From Lachnospiraceae bacterium (lineage in GTDB: Bacteria; Bacillota; Clostridia; Lachnospirales; Lachnospiraceae), in NCBI GenBank assembly GCA_014804755.1, contig JAAUZE010000022.1, forward strand, positions 109,002-173,001: 64,000 bases of DNA. The letters run 5' to 3'. The stretch's first letter is position 1, and each line of letters begins with the position of its first letter. A program made the position numbers and the translations under genes. This document shows positions 17,296-25,577 of this stretch, piece after piece. The notes below the pieces were generated by a model. The model did no database searches. It was not told where the DNA came from and was given only the letters and a program-made list of their open reading frames with translations.

Positions 17296-18093
17296 GTGGA
17301 TTTAGCATCTTTAATTGGTTTGGTCGTTTGTATTGTACTGGTATTATGGGCCGTTATTCAGGGCGCAGGAAGTCTTGGAGCGGCATATAAAGCGTTTATT
17401 GATCTTCAGTCGGTTCTGATCACAATCGGTGGATCATTCCTCAGCGTTATGGCGATGAACTCGATGAAAAATTACGTAAACGGTCTGAAGTGTTTCGCTA
17501 AAATCTTCAAGGTACCGATCATTAATATGTCGGAGAGCATTCAAAAGATCATTGAGCTTTCCAATACCGCCCGTAAGGAAGGTCTTCTCCAGTTGGAGGA
17601 GGCAGCATCGGAATTAAATGATGATTTTATGAAAAAGGGCATCCTGCTGATCGTCGATGGTACCGACCCTGATCTGGTCCGTTCCATTATGGAGACGGAG
17701 CTCATCAGTATAGAGGGACGTCATAAGCAGGTCATTAAGATTTGGGAGGACATCGGTTCCATGGGACCTGCCTGGGGTATGATCGGTACGCTCGTCGGAC
17801 TGGTAAACATGCTTCAGAACATGTCGGATCCGAGTTCCATCGGACCTGCGATGTCGGTTGCGCTTTTGACAACATTGTACGGTTCCATGATCGCAAACTG
17901 GATCTGCGCACCGGTTGCCAGCAAGCTGAAAGTCAATAACGATGCGGAGATCATGCTAAAGGAGATTGAGATTGAAGGTCTTCTCTCCATTCAGGCAGGC
18001 GAGAACCCGCGTGTTATAGAAGAAAAATTAAAATCGTTCCTTGCACCGAAGGATCGTGTGTCTGCGGATGAAGGTGGTGAGGAGAATGGCTAA
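17296..18093 (+). CDS. motA: Flagellar motor stator protein MotA
   Basis: About 265 residues with four predicted membrane helices. With MotB it forms the ion channel that drives rotation. The hallmark is GSMGPAWGMIGTLVGLVNML (~156-175) in the third helix, and the cytoplasmic loop carries the charges that meet FliG. I chose GTG 17296 (MDLASLIGLVV) because GGTGA lies five bases upstream; GTGs at 17284 and 17287 are in frame. The stop overlaps the motB start. Confidence 0.94.
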   Translation: MDLASLIGLVVCIVLVLWAVIQGAGSLGAAYKAFIDLQSVLITIGGSFLSVMAMNSMKNYVNGLKCFAKIFKVPIINMSESIQKIIELSNTARKEGLLQLEEAASELNDDFMKKGILLIVDGTDPDLVRSIMETELISIEGRHKQVIKIWEDIGSMGPAWGMIGTLVGLVNMLQNMSDPSSIGPAMSVALLTTLYGSMIANWICAPVASKLKVNNDAEIMLKEIEIEGLLSIQAGENPRVIEEKLKSFLAPKDRVSADEGGEENG

Positions 18094-18886
18094 ACGCAAA
18101 GAAGAGGAACCACCAAAAGGGGCCCCCGCATGGCAGTCAACCTTTGCGGATCTGATGAACCTCTTGCTCTGCTTTTTCGTGTTGCTTTTTTCCATGTCTA
18201 AGATAGAGGAAGATAAGTGGTTGGCGGTTGTGGAGTCCTTCCAGAATACAATGAGCGTATTTGACGGAGGTGCGGAAGCGATCGGCGACGGTGTTCTGAT
18301 CAGTAACGGTGTCAGTCAGTTGAATGAACTGTCGGAATACATGAACAGCAGCGGGCAGGCGGAAGAAGTAGACGAACCGGACGATACGCTATATAATGAG
18401 ATGGAGCGCGAGGGGCTTGCCGAATCCGAGGAGATGGCGGAACAGATAGAGGAAGCGCTGGCGGAGCTGAATCTGGATAAGGAGATTGATGTGGACTTCA
18501 ACTCCCAGTATGTACTCCTTACGATGAAAGGGGCCATCCTGTTTGACTCCGGGCGCGCTGAGCTGAAGCCGGAGATTTATCCGACGCTTGACCGGCTGGG
18601 ATTGATTCTGATGTCGTATGCGGACAGTCTCATTGAGATTGAAGGGCACACGGATAACGTGCCGATCCATAACGCAGCGTTTGCGAATAATGATGAGCTT
18701 TCCAGTGCAAGGGCGCTATCGGTATTTCACTATTTTATGGAGACTACCAATCTAGACCCCATTAAGCTGAAGCATTCCGGCAGGGGGGAATATGTTCCTG
18801 TTGCGGATAACGGCACAGAGGAAGGACGCGCGCGGAACAGGCGTGTTGAGATCAAGATTTATAATACATTAAGCACGGAACGTTGA
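18086..18886 (+). CDS. motB: Flagellar motor stator protein MotB
   Basis: 266 residues. A short basic N-terminus leads into one membrane helix (WQSTFADLMNLLLCFFVLLF), with the ion-binding Asp at residue 22. The periplasmic-side OmpA-like domain has DSGRAELKPEIYPTLDRLG, IEGHTDNVPIHN and GRGEYVPVADN, used to anchor to peptidoglycan. GTGAGGAG precedes ATG 18086, which overlaps motA by eight bases. Ion type (H+ or Na+) cannot be read with confidence. Confidence 0.95.
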   Translation: MAKRKEEEPPKGAPAWQSTFADLMNLLLCFFVLLFSMSKIEEDKWLAVVESFQNTMSVFDGGAEAIGDGVLISNGVSQLNELSEYMNSSGQAEEVDEPDDTLYNEMEREGLAESEEMAEQIEEALAELNLDKEIDVDFNSQYVLLTMKGAILFDSGRAELKPEIYPTLDRLGLILMSYADSLIEIEGHTDNVPIHNAAFANNDELSSARALSVFHYFMETTNLDPIKLKHSGRGEYVPVADNGTEEGRARNRRVEIKIYNTLSTER

Positions 18887-18916
18887 TGAGTCCGTGGGAG
18901 CAGAGAGGTGCTTGCT

Positions 18917-19453
18917 TTGAAAAAGAATCTATTATCCATTATCATTCTTGCTTTATTAGTTGTTAATTTAGTCATGACAGGGATCATGATGTTCTCGGTC
19001 ATTAATGTTTCAAACAAAAACGCAAAGCTGGTAGGTGATATTGCGTCGTTGATTGGTATCCAGACGAAACCGGACGGCGAGACGGAGGTAAAGGAAAATG
19101 TTTCCATCGACGATACGGATGTGTATGTGATCTCCGATCGTATGACGATTCCGTTTCAGCGGGTGAGCGAAGCGGATGGAGGGGATGGCAAGGATCATTA
19201 TTTTGTCGTGAACGTATCTCTTTCCATGAATATGAAACATAAGGATTATAAGTCATACGGAACCGCTGAGGAATTAGAGGCGAAGGAGAGCCTGATCAAG
19301 ACAGAGATTCAATCCGTGATCGGCAGTTACACGATGGATCAGTTCAAGGAAAATCAGGAGCTGATACGCGAAGAGGTATTGGAGCGTATTCAGGATTTAT
19401 ATGATTCTACATTTATTTTTAATGTGAATTTCAGTGACTATCTATATTCATGA
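18917..19453 (+). CDS. fliL: Flagellar basal-body protein FliL
   Basis: About 178 residues: one N-terminal membrane helix (LLSIIILALLVVNLVMTGIM) and an extracytoplasmic domain, as in FliL stator-support proteins. The C-terminus (EEVLERIQDLYDSTFIFNVN) matches the FliL pattern. I chose TTG 18917 (MKKNLLSIIIL) because GAGAGGTG ends seven bases upstream; GTG 18908 is the alternative. It lies between motB and fliM, where FliL is usual. Confidence 0.85.
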   Translation: MKKNLLSIIILALLVVNLVMTGIMMFSVINVSNKNAKLVGDIASLIGIQTKPDGETEVKENVSIDDTDVYVISDRMTIPFQRVSEADGGDGKDHYFVVNVSLSMNMKHKDYKSYGTAEELEAKESLIKTEIQSVIGSYTMDQFKENQELIREEVLERIQDLYDSTFIFNVNFSDYLYS

Positions 19454-19469
19454 TGGGAGGTGAGCCGTT

Positions 19470-20450
19470 GTGGGTGAGGTCTTATCCCAAAGTGAGATAG
19501 ACAGTCTTCTCAACGCGTTAAGTACCGGCGAACTGGATATGGATGACGTCAAGGAGAATCCCGAAAAGCAGGTCAAAGATTATGACTTTAGGCGGCCTGC
19601 GAAATTCTCCAAAGAGCATTTGCGAACGCTTGAAATCATTTTTGAGCATTACGGCAGACTGGTGTCAACGACGCTTCCTGTTTATCTGAGAAAAGCGGTT
19701 CAGGTTACGGTGGCAAGTTCGGAGACGGTCACTTTTTCGGAGTTTACGAATGCACTTGCCAATCCGGTTGCGCTCGGTATTGTGAATTTTCAGCCGCTTG
19801 GCGGCACGGTGATCGTAGAGCTGGCAGCGACACTTGCATTTGCGATCATTGACCGGATGCTTGGCGGTTCGGGAGAGCCGCTTGCAAAGAACCGGGAATT
19901 TTCTGAGATAGAGATGAGCATTGTCGAAAAGATCATGGTAGTCTGTATCCAGTTATTGAGGGAGCCATGGAAAAACGTGGCAGACATCAATCCGCTTCTG
20001 GAGCGGATTGAGACAAATCCGCAGTTCGCGCAGGTCATATCTCCGACGGATATGATCGCGATTATTACATTGAATCTCAAGATTGGAGACGTTGAAGGCT
20101 TCATGAATATCTGTCTTCCGTTCTTTACGTTGGAGAGTATCATGGATCGCCTGAACACGAAGTTCTGGTACGCCAACATGCAAAAGGGATCCGATGAGAG
20201 TTATGACGAACAGCTTGAGACGATGATCCGCAGAGTGGATGTGCCGGTTAAGGCGGTTCTCGGACGAACCAGAGTTGCGGCGGGCGATTTTATGAATTTA
20301 CAGCCGGGAGACGTCATACGATTGGATACGAAGGTAGACAGCGAACTGGATGTTTTCGTCGGCAATATCAGAAAATTTAAGGCAATGCCCGGATCGGACG
20401 ATGAACATTTTGCCGTGCGGGTAACGTCTATAATAAGAGAGGAGGAGTAG
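19470..20450 (+). CDS. fliM: Flagellar motor switch protein FliM
   Basis: A 326-residue C-ring protein. The first 16 residues, ending in LSQSEIDSLL, are the CheY-P docking motif. The CheC-like middle domain (~45-230) lacks the paired phosphatase motifs. The C-terminal SpoA-like domain (~255-325: VPVKAVLGRTRVAAGDFMNL, GDVIRLDTKVDSELDVFV) joins FliY. GTG start with GGGAGGTGAG upstream. fliY starts five bases after the stop. Confidence 0.96.
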   Translation: MGEVLSQSEIDSLLNALSTGELDMDDVKENPEKQVKDYDFRRPAKFSKEHLRTLEIIFEHYGRLVSTTLPVYLRKAVQVTVASSETVTFSEFTNALANPVALGIVNFQPLGGTVIVELAATLAFAIIDRMLGGSGEPLAKNREFSEIEMSIVEKIMVVCIQLLREPWKNVADINPLLERIETNPQFAQVISPTDMIAIITLNLKIGDVEGFMNICLPFFTLESIMDRLNTKFWYANMQKGSDESYDEQLETMIRRVDVPVKAVLGRTRVAAGDFMNLQPGDVIRLDTKVDSELDVFVGNIRKFKAMPGSDDEHFAVRVTSIIREEE

Positions 20451-20454
20451 CCAG

Positions 20455-21702
20455 ATGGATGGAATGTTATCTCAGGACGAAATTAATGCTTTGCTGGGCG
20501 GCCTGGATAATTCAGACGGGGCGGATGCCGGTACATCCGAAACGGCGGCGTCGGAAGCGGCGGCTCCAATGTCATCGGAGATTGATGAAAGCCTTTTAAC
20601 CGATATGGAGAAGGATGCGGTCGGTGAGGTTGCCAATATCAGTATGGGAACATCGGCGACGACCTTATATTCCCTGGTAAACCGTAAGGTAGATATTACG
20701 ACTCCGGTCGTGACACTTGCCAATCTTGATACGGTGATCAAGGATTATCCGAAACCCTGCGTGTTTATTTCAATTAAATATACCGAGGGACTTGACGGAA
20801 GTAACATTCTTGTGTTAAAAGAACATGATGTAAAGGTGATTACGGATCTGATGATGGGAGGGGATGGCACCAACACAGATGGTGAGTTGGGCGAGCTGCA
20901 CCTGAGTGCTATTTCCGAGGCGATGAATCAGATGATGGGTTCGTCGGCGACATCCCTTTCTTCCATGCTTGGAAAGAAAATCGACATCAGCCCGCCTGAC
21001 GCAACGCTTGTGGATCTGATCGAGTTGCGCGATCAGGGACAGCTATCCGGTTTTCTGTCCGGGACCTTTGTCAAGGTTGCATTCCGGATGCAGATTGATG
21101 AATTGGTAGACAGTACGATCATGCAGCTCTATCCGATTGATTTTGCGAAGTCGATTTATGAGACTGTTATGAATACACAGACGGGCGGAGACGGAGCGGC
21201 GGCGGCAGCGCCTGAACCTGCGCCGGCACCTGCACCGCAGCCGGCACCTGCACCACAGCCGCAGATGTCCGGACCGGATATGAGCGGTCAGGGAATGGGC
21301 GCGATGGATATGAACCAAATGCAGATGGGTATGAATCCGATGATGATGGGCATGAATCCGATGATGATGGGCATGAACCCGATGATGATGGGACAGCAGA
21401 TGCAGAATGTGAATGTGCAGCCTGCACAGTTCCAAAGCTTTAACAGGGATGTTCCGGGTATACAGAATCAGGAGAACATCGGACTGATCCGGGATGTGCC
21501 GCTCGAGGTTACGGTTGAGCTGGGGCGTACAAGCAAATCCATTGCAGAGATATTGGAGTTCGCACCCGGTACGATCATAGAGCTTGATAAGATTGCAGGA
21601 GAGCCGATTGACGTGCTTGTCAACGGCAAGTTCGTTGCAAGAGGCGAGGTAGTAGTCATAGAAGAAAGCTTCGGCGTTCGTGTAACCGAAATAATCAAAT
21701 AA
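20455..21702 (+). CDS. fliY: Flagellar switch phosphatase FliY
   Basis: 415 residues. It replaces FliN: an N-terminal CheY-P docking motif (MLSQDEINALLGGLD), a CheC-like domain with two E..N phosphatase motifs (EKDAVGEVANISMG and AISEAMNQMMGS), a Pro/Ala/Gln linker, a Met-rich repeat, and a C-terminal FliN/SpoA domain (VPLEVTVELGRTSKSIAEIL, GTIIELDKIAGEPIDVLVNG). It should dephosphorylate CheY-P at the switch. The linker repeat (three MGMNPMM units) is unusual. AGGAGG precedes it. Confidence 0.95.
   Translation: MDGMLSQDEINALLGGLDNSDGADAGTSETAASEAAAPMSSEIDESLLTDMEKDAVGEVANISMGTSATTLYSLVNRKVDITTPVVTLANLDTVIKDYPKPCVFISIKYTEGLDGSNILVLKEHDVKVITDLMMGGDGTNTDGELGELHLSAISEAMNQMMGSSATSLSSMLGKKIDISPPDATLVDLIELRDQGQLSGFLSGTFVKVAFRMQIDELVDSTIMQLYPIDFAKSIYETVMNTQTGGDGAAAAAPEPAPAPAPQPAPAPQPQMSGPDMSGQGMGAMDMNQMQMGMNPMMMGMNPMMMGMNPMMMGQQMQNVNVQPAQFQSFNRDVPGIQNQENIGLIRDVPLEVTVELGRTSKSIAEILEFAPGTIIELDKIAGEPIDVLVNGKFVARGEVVVIEESFGVRVTEIIK
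21325..21387 (+). repeat. Three 21-base Met-rich repeats in fliY
   Basis: Three consecutive 21-base units (21325-21345, 21346-21366, 21367-21387) each encode MGMNPMM, followed by a partial MG. They differ only at synonymous positions and lie in the linker between the CheC-like and SpoA domains. Confidence 0.9.
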
Positions 21703-21719
21703 AGGATAGGAGAAAAAAA

Positions 21720-22082
21720 ATGGCAAAGAATATTTTAATTTGTGATGACGCAGCATTCATGAGAATGATGATCAAGGACATTCTGACCAAGAATGGCTAC
21801 AATGTCGTCGGAGAGGCTGAGAACGGCGCAAAGGGCGTAGAGAAATATAACGAATTAAAGCCCGATCTGGTGTTGATGGATATTACCATGCCGGAGCTTG
21901 ACGGAATTCAGGCACTCAAGAAGATCAAGTCGATGGATGCCTCCGCAACCGTCATCATGTGCTCCGCTATGGGACAGCAGGCGATGGTTATCGAGTCCAT
22001 TCAGGCAGGTGCCAAAGATTTCATCGTAAAACCGTTCCAGGCTGACCGTGTATTGGAAGCAGTAAAGAAGGTTGTCGGATAA
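21720..22082 (+). CDS. cheY: Chemotaxis response regulator CheY
   Basis: A 120-residue single REC domain. The acidic pair is Asp9/Asp10, the phospho-acceptor Asp54 (LVLMDITMPELDG), Ser/Thr in MCSAMG, and Lys ~104 in FIVKPFQ. Phosphorylated by CheA, it binds FliM and FliY to change rotation; CheC and FliY remove the phosphate. It follows fliY by 17 bases with AGGAG upstream. Confidence 0.96.
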   Translation: MAKNILICDDAAFMRMMIKDILTKNGYNVVGEAENGAKGVEKYNELKPDLVLMDITMPELDGIQALKKIKSMDASATVIMCSAMGQQAMVIESIQAGAKDFIVKPFQADRVLEAVKKVVG

Positions 22083-22083
22083 C

Positions 22084-22455
22084 ATGCTGTTAAGTAGTAC
22101 GCTGGATTCTGTCTTTGACCTGCTGACCGTGTTGTTTATTTTTGTTTTTGTTTTGGCGCTGACATATTTTGCAACGCGGTATATTGCCAATTATCAGAGG
22201 GGAAAGTCTGTTGGGCGTAATATTGAGGTGCTCGAGAGTTATCGGGTTACCTCTAATAAGTATCTCCAAATTGTGCGCACAGGTAAGAAATATTTGGTAA
22301 TCGGGATCGGAAAAGACGAGATCCATGTATTGGCAGAACTTTCCGAGGAGGAGTTTACTCTGCCTTCCGAGAAGGAGGAGACCAGTATGCTCAGCTTCAA
22401 GGAGCTGCTTGACAAAGCAAAACACATGAAAGACAAGAATCAAAATGAAGAATAG
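22084..22455 (+). CDS. fliO: Flagellar export protein FliO (FliZ-like)
   Basis: A 123-residue membrane protein. One N-terminal helix (LLTVLFIFVFVLALTYFATR) precedes a cytoplasmic domain with VGRNIEVLESYRVTSNKYLQ and KYLVIGIGKDEIHVLAEL, typical of FliO/FliZ. FliO helps assemble the FliP-FliR core. ATG 22084 starts two bases after cheY; its ribosome-binding site is weak, suggesting coupling. The end overlaps fliP by 11 bases. Confidence 0.85.
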   Translation: MLLSSTLDSVFDLLTVLFIFVFVLALTYFATRYIANYQRGKSVGRNIEVLESYRVTSNKYLQIVRTGKKYLVIGIGKDEIHVLAELSEEEFTLPSEKEETSMLSFKELLDKAKHMKDKNQNEE

Positions 22456-23323
22456 GAAGAGAATATTCCGGTATCTATGCCTGCTGTTTACGGTAGGCAT
22501 ATTGTTTATCGGAAACGGCTTAACTGCACAGGCGATCGGTTCCGGTTTGGGAATAGAGGACACGCCGTTGACGGGCGAGACTGAGAACGGTACGACGGCG
22601 ACGTCGCCGGGAACAGCCGAGAGTGGCGAGGATTTAGAAGACTTAAATATCGCCAATGGCTTTAATATTACGTTTACAACGGATAATGGTTCTATGGCAG
22701 GCACATTGAGGATCCTGCTGACTCTGACGGCAATCGCGGTTGCCCCGATGCTGATCATTTGTCTGACCTCTTTTACGCGGATCCTGATCGTGATGCATTT
22801 TACAAGGACAGCGTTAAACACCCAAACAGCGCCCCCGAATCAGGTGTTGATTGGGTTAACTTTGTTTCTGACCTTTTTCATTATGAGCCCGACGATCAAT
22901 ACGGTCTATAATGATGCGTATAAGCCCTATGAAGCCGGCGAGATGGAGCAGGGGGAGGCAATCGATATTGCGGTGGATGCGGTCAGGGAATTTATGTATC
23001 CCCAGACACAGCGCAAGGACATTCGGATGTTCATGGAAATTGCAAATCTTTCATGGACTTCGGAGATGGAGAACAAAGACATACCGACGTATGTGCTGAT
23101 TCCCAGTTTTTTGGTGAGTGAGCTGCGCACGGCGTTCATCATCGGCTTTTTGATCTATATTCCATTCCTTGTGATCGATATGGTGGTTGCATCGACCCTG
23201 ATGGGAATGGGTATGATGATGCTGCCGCCGACAACGATCTCTATGCCGTTTAAGATTCTGCTTTTCGTGTTGGCGGACGGTTGGAATCTGATCATCGGCG
23301 GTGTGGTGAAATCCTTTTATTAG
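22445..23323 (+). CDS. fliP: Flagellar export gate protein FliP
   Basis: 292 residues. It begins with a signal peptide (MKNRKRIFRYLCLLFTVGIL to ~30) and a short extracytoplasmic loop. Export-gate helices follow: LLTLTAIAVAPMLIICLTSF and TRILIVMHFTRTALNTQTAP, then IPFLVIDMVVASTLMGMGMM. FliP forms the fivefold core of the gate with FliR and FliQ. It is longer than the minimal FliP because of its Thr/Gly-rich loop after the signal. Confidence 0.96.
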   Translation: MKNRKRIFRYLCLLFTVGILFIGNGLTAQAIGSGLGIEDTPLTGETENGTTATSPGTAESGEDLEDLNIANGFNITFTTDNGSMAGTLRILLTLTAIAVAPMLIICLTSFTRILIVMHFTRTALNTQTAPPNQVLIGLTLFLTFFIMSPTINTVYNDAYKPYEAGEMEQGEAIDIAVDAVREFMYPQTQRKDIRMFMEIANLSWTSEMENKDIPTYVLIPSFLVSELRTAFIIGFLIYIPFLVIDMVVASTLMGMGMMMLPPTTISMPFKILLFVLADGWNLIIGGVVKSFY

Positions 23324-23341
23324 CCGAAGGGAGGAATTAGA

Positions 23342-23611
23342 ATGACTGCAGAAGACGTGGTAACCATTGTCAGAGAAGGTCTGTTCGTCGTTATAAAAAC
23401 GGCGGCGGTGCCGCTTGTGGTATCTCTTTGCGTCGGATTGACCGTTAGTATTTTCCAGACGGTCACTTCCATTCAGGAGCAGACGTTGACAATGATACCG
23501 AAGATTTTAAGCGTTTTTACGGCGCTGATACTGCTCGGACACTGGATGTTAAATAATTTGTCGACATTTATGACAACGCTTTGGTCGGATTTCTCATTAT
23601 ACATTAGATAG
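23342..23611 (+). CDS. fliQ: Flagellar export gate protein FliQ
   Basis: 89 residues with two membrane helices: VVIKTAAVPLVVSLCVGLTV and FTALILLGHWMLNNL. The conserved IFQTVTSIQEQTLTMIPKIL loop between them marks FliQ. AGGGAGGAATT precedes the ATG. The gene order fliP-fliQ-fliR is canonical. Confidence 0.95.
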   Translation: MTAEDVVTIVREGLFVVIKTAAVPLVVSLCVGLTVSIFQTVTSIQEQTLTMIPKILSVFTALILLGHWMLNNLSTFMTTLWSDFSLYIR

Positions 23612-23615
23612 TGCA

Positions 23616-24395
23616 ATGATAGATTATTCATTTTCGGCATCAGATTTAGAATATTTTCTGCTTGTGTTTATCCGGATCGTAAGCTTTATGCACTTAGCAC
23701 CGTTTTACGGGGACAGCAGCATTCCGTCGCGGTTTAAGGTGGGGTTGAGTCTGGCGCTTTCGTACATGGTCTTTTTGCTTACGCCGCATACGGAGCTGGT
23801 TTACGACACGGTAATGGGGTATGCAGCGCTTGTGATCATGGAAGCGTCGGTCGGACTTTTGACCGGACTGGTTTCGACCGTCTGCATGCAGGTTGCGTCC
23901 ATGGCGGGGCGGCTTGTTGATATGGAGATGGGGTTATCAGCGGCAAGCACAATGGATCCCACATACAATGATAATGTGACAGTCAGCGGTCTGATCTACC
24001 GTTATGCGTTTACACTGTTGTTCATTACGTCGGGGATGTATCAATATATCATCAAGGCGTTCCTCCAGACGTATGAACTGATTCCGGTCGGCAATGTGCA
24101 TTTTGCGCTGGATAAGATCTTAAGCTCGCTGATCACCTTTATGGGACAGTATTTTTTGATCGGATTTCAGATTGCCATGCCGGTGTTTGCGGTCATTACG
24201 GTCATGAATGCCGTGCTTGGCGTCCTTGCGAAGGTCGCGCCGCAGATGAACCTGTTTGCGGTCGGCATGCAGTTGAAGATTTTGGTAGGACTCGGCGTGA
24301 TGTATGTGTCCATATGGCTGATTCCGACGGCGGCGGACAGTATGTTCACACAAATGAAAAAAATGATTGTTTCAATGGTGGAGGCAATGATGTGA
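23616..24395 (+). CDS. fliR: Flagellar export gate protein FliR
   Basis: A 259-residue polytopic protein, one copy per gate. Diagnostic segments include FIRIVSFMHLAPFYGDSSIP near the N-terminus, ALVIMEASVGLLTGLVSTVC, and a C-terminal LAKVAPQMNLFAVGMQLKIL. It starts five bases after fliQ and overlaps flhB by four bases. Length is normal. Confidence 0.95.
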   Translation: MIDYSFSASDLEYFLLVFIRIVSFMHLAPFYGDSSIPSRFKVGLSLALSYMVFLLTPHTELVYDTVMGYAALVIMEASVGLLTGLVSTVCMQVASMAGRLVDMEMGLSAASTMDPTYNDNVTVSGLIYRYAFTLLFITSGMYQYIIKAFLQTYELIPVGNVHFALDKILSSLITFMGQYFLIGFQIAMPVFAVITVMNAVLGVLAKVAPQMNLFAVGMQLKILVGLGVMYVSIWLIPTAADSMFTQMKKMIVSMVEAMM

Positions 24396-25528
24396 TACTG
24401 GAATATCAGCTTCAATTTTTTGCGAAGGACGGGCCGGGAGGCGAAAAGACAGAGGAGCCTACCAATAAGCGTTTAACTGACGCCCGCAAGGACGGTCAGG
24501 TGGCAAAGAGTAAGGAAATCAGCAATTGCGTTATGCTGTTTGCGCTGTTTCTCATGTTGAAGGTATGGGTGGGAAATCTGGGAAACAGTCTTCTTCAATT
24601 GTTCCATGCCATCTATCAGAAAATACCCGAGCTTTCCTCTTATAACTTTACGGGCGAGGAAGGGGTCGGCATATGGATCATGCTCAAGCAGACGCTGCAG
24701 CAATATCTGCTCATCATGCTTCCGATTTTTGTGATCGCGGTGTTTTTGATGTTTGTCACAGATTTGCTTCAGGTAAAATGGCAGCCGACGAGAAAACCGC
24801 TGCAGCCAAAGCTTAGTAAGCTTAATCCGGTGAAGGGGGTTAAGCGCCTGTTTTCCAAAAATTCGCTCGTAGAACTGTTAAAATCCGTTGTGAAGATCGG
24901 GCTGATCGGATATATTGTGTATTCGTCGCTGATCGGAAGCGTCGGTTATGTGTTTCAGTTTTATTCCATGCCGCTGATGCAGGGAATCCGTATCGTCGGG
25001 AATGTCACGATCAATCTTGGACTGAAAATTTCTGCTTTTTATGTTGCCATTGCTGCGTTGGATTATGCGTACCAAAAGCATAAATTCCACGAGGACATGA
25101 AAATGACAAAGCAGGAGGTCAAGGACGAATTTAAGAATGCCGAGGGAGATCCGCAGGTCAAGAGCAAAATCCGTCAAAAGATGATGGAGGCGTCAAGGCG
25201 CCGCATGATGCAGGCAGTACCCCGCGCGGATGTGGTCATTACGAACCCGACGCACTATGCGGTGGCATTGAAGTATGAGCCGGAAAAGATCGATGCACCC
25301 TATATCGTTGCGAAGGGCGAGGACTATCTCGCGCAGAAGATCAAGGAAATCGCGCGTGAGAACAATGTCCAGATCGTGGAAAATAAGCCGCTTGCGCGAA
25401 TGCTCTACCATAACGTGGAAGTCGGGGAACCGATTCCGCCCGAATTGTTTCAGGCTGTTGCCGAGGTGCTCGCATTCGTATATAATATACAGGGAAAGCT
25501 GCCGAAGGAGAATCCGCAGGCAGTATAA
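24392..25528 (+). CDS. flhB: Flagellar export switch protein FlhB
   Basis: 378 residues. It starts GTG 24392, overlapping the fliR stop, with GGTGGAGG upstream; the open frame from 24314 is inside fliR. The N-terminal cytoplasmic stretch is KTEEPTNKRLTDARKDGQVA. Four membrane helices follow, then the cytoplasmic domain with the autocleavage motif NPTH in VVITNPTHYAVALKYEP. Cleavage there allows the switch set by FliK. Complete and canonical. Confidence 0.96.
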   Translation: MILEYQLQFFAKDGPGGEKTEEPTNKRLTDARKDGQVAKSKEISNCVMLFALFLMLKVWVGNLGNSLLQLFHAIYQKIPELSSYNFTGEEGVGIWIMLKQTLQQYLLIMLPIFVIAVFLMFVTDLLQVKWQPTRKPLQPKLSKLNPVKGVKRLFSKNSLVELLKSVVKIGLIGYIVYSSLIGSVGYVFQFYSMPLMQGIRIVGNVTINLGLKISAFYVAIAALDYAYQKHKFHEDMKMTKQEVKDEFKNAEGDPQVKSKIRQKMMEASRRRMMQAVPRADVVITNPTHYAVALKYEPEKIDAPYIVAKGEDYLAQKIKEIARENNVQIVENKPLARMLYHNVEVGEPIPPELFQAVAEVLAFVYNIQGKLPKENPQAV

Positions 25529-25577
25529 AAAAGAACGCAAAGTATACCAAATATCGTAAGAGAAAGGAGGAGCATAG

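Noticed and set aside
21043..21756. Minus-strand 237-codon frame opposite fliY
   Set aside because: It is His/Arg-rich, crosses a well-supported gene and has no ribosome-binding site.
25526..25577. Half copy of the AAAAAAGAACGC hairpin after flhB
   Set aside because: Only the left arm is present, without a complementary arm, so no hairpin forms and flhA remains in the operon.
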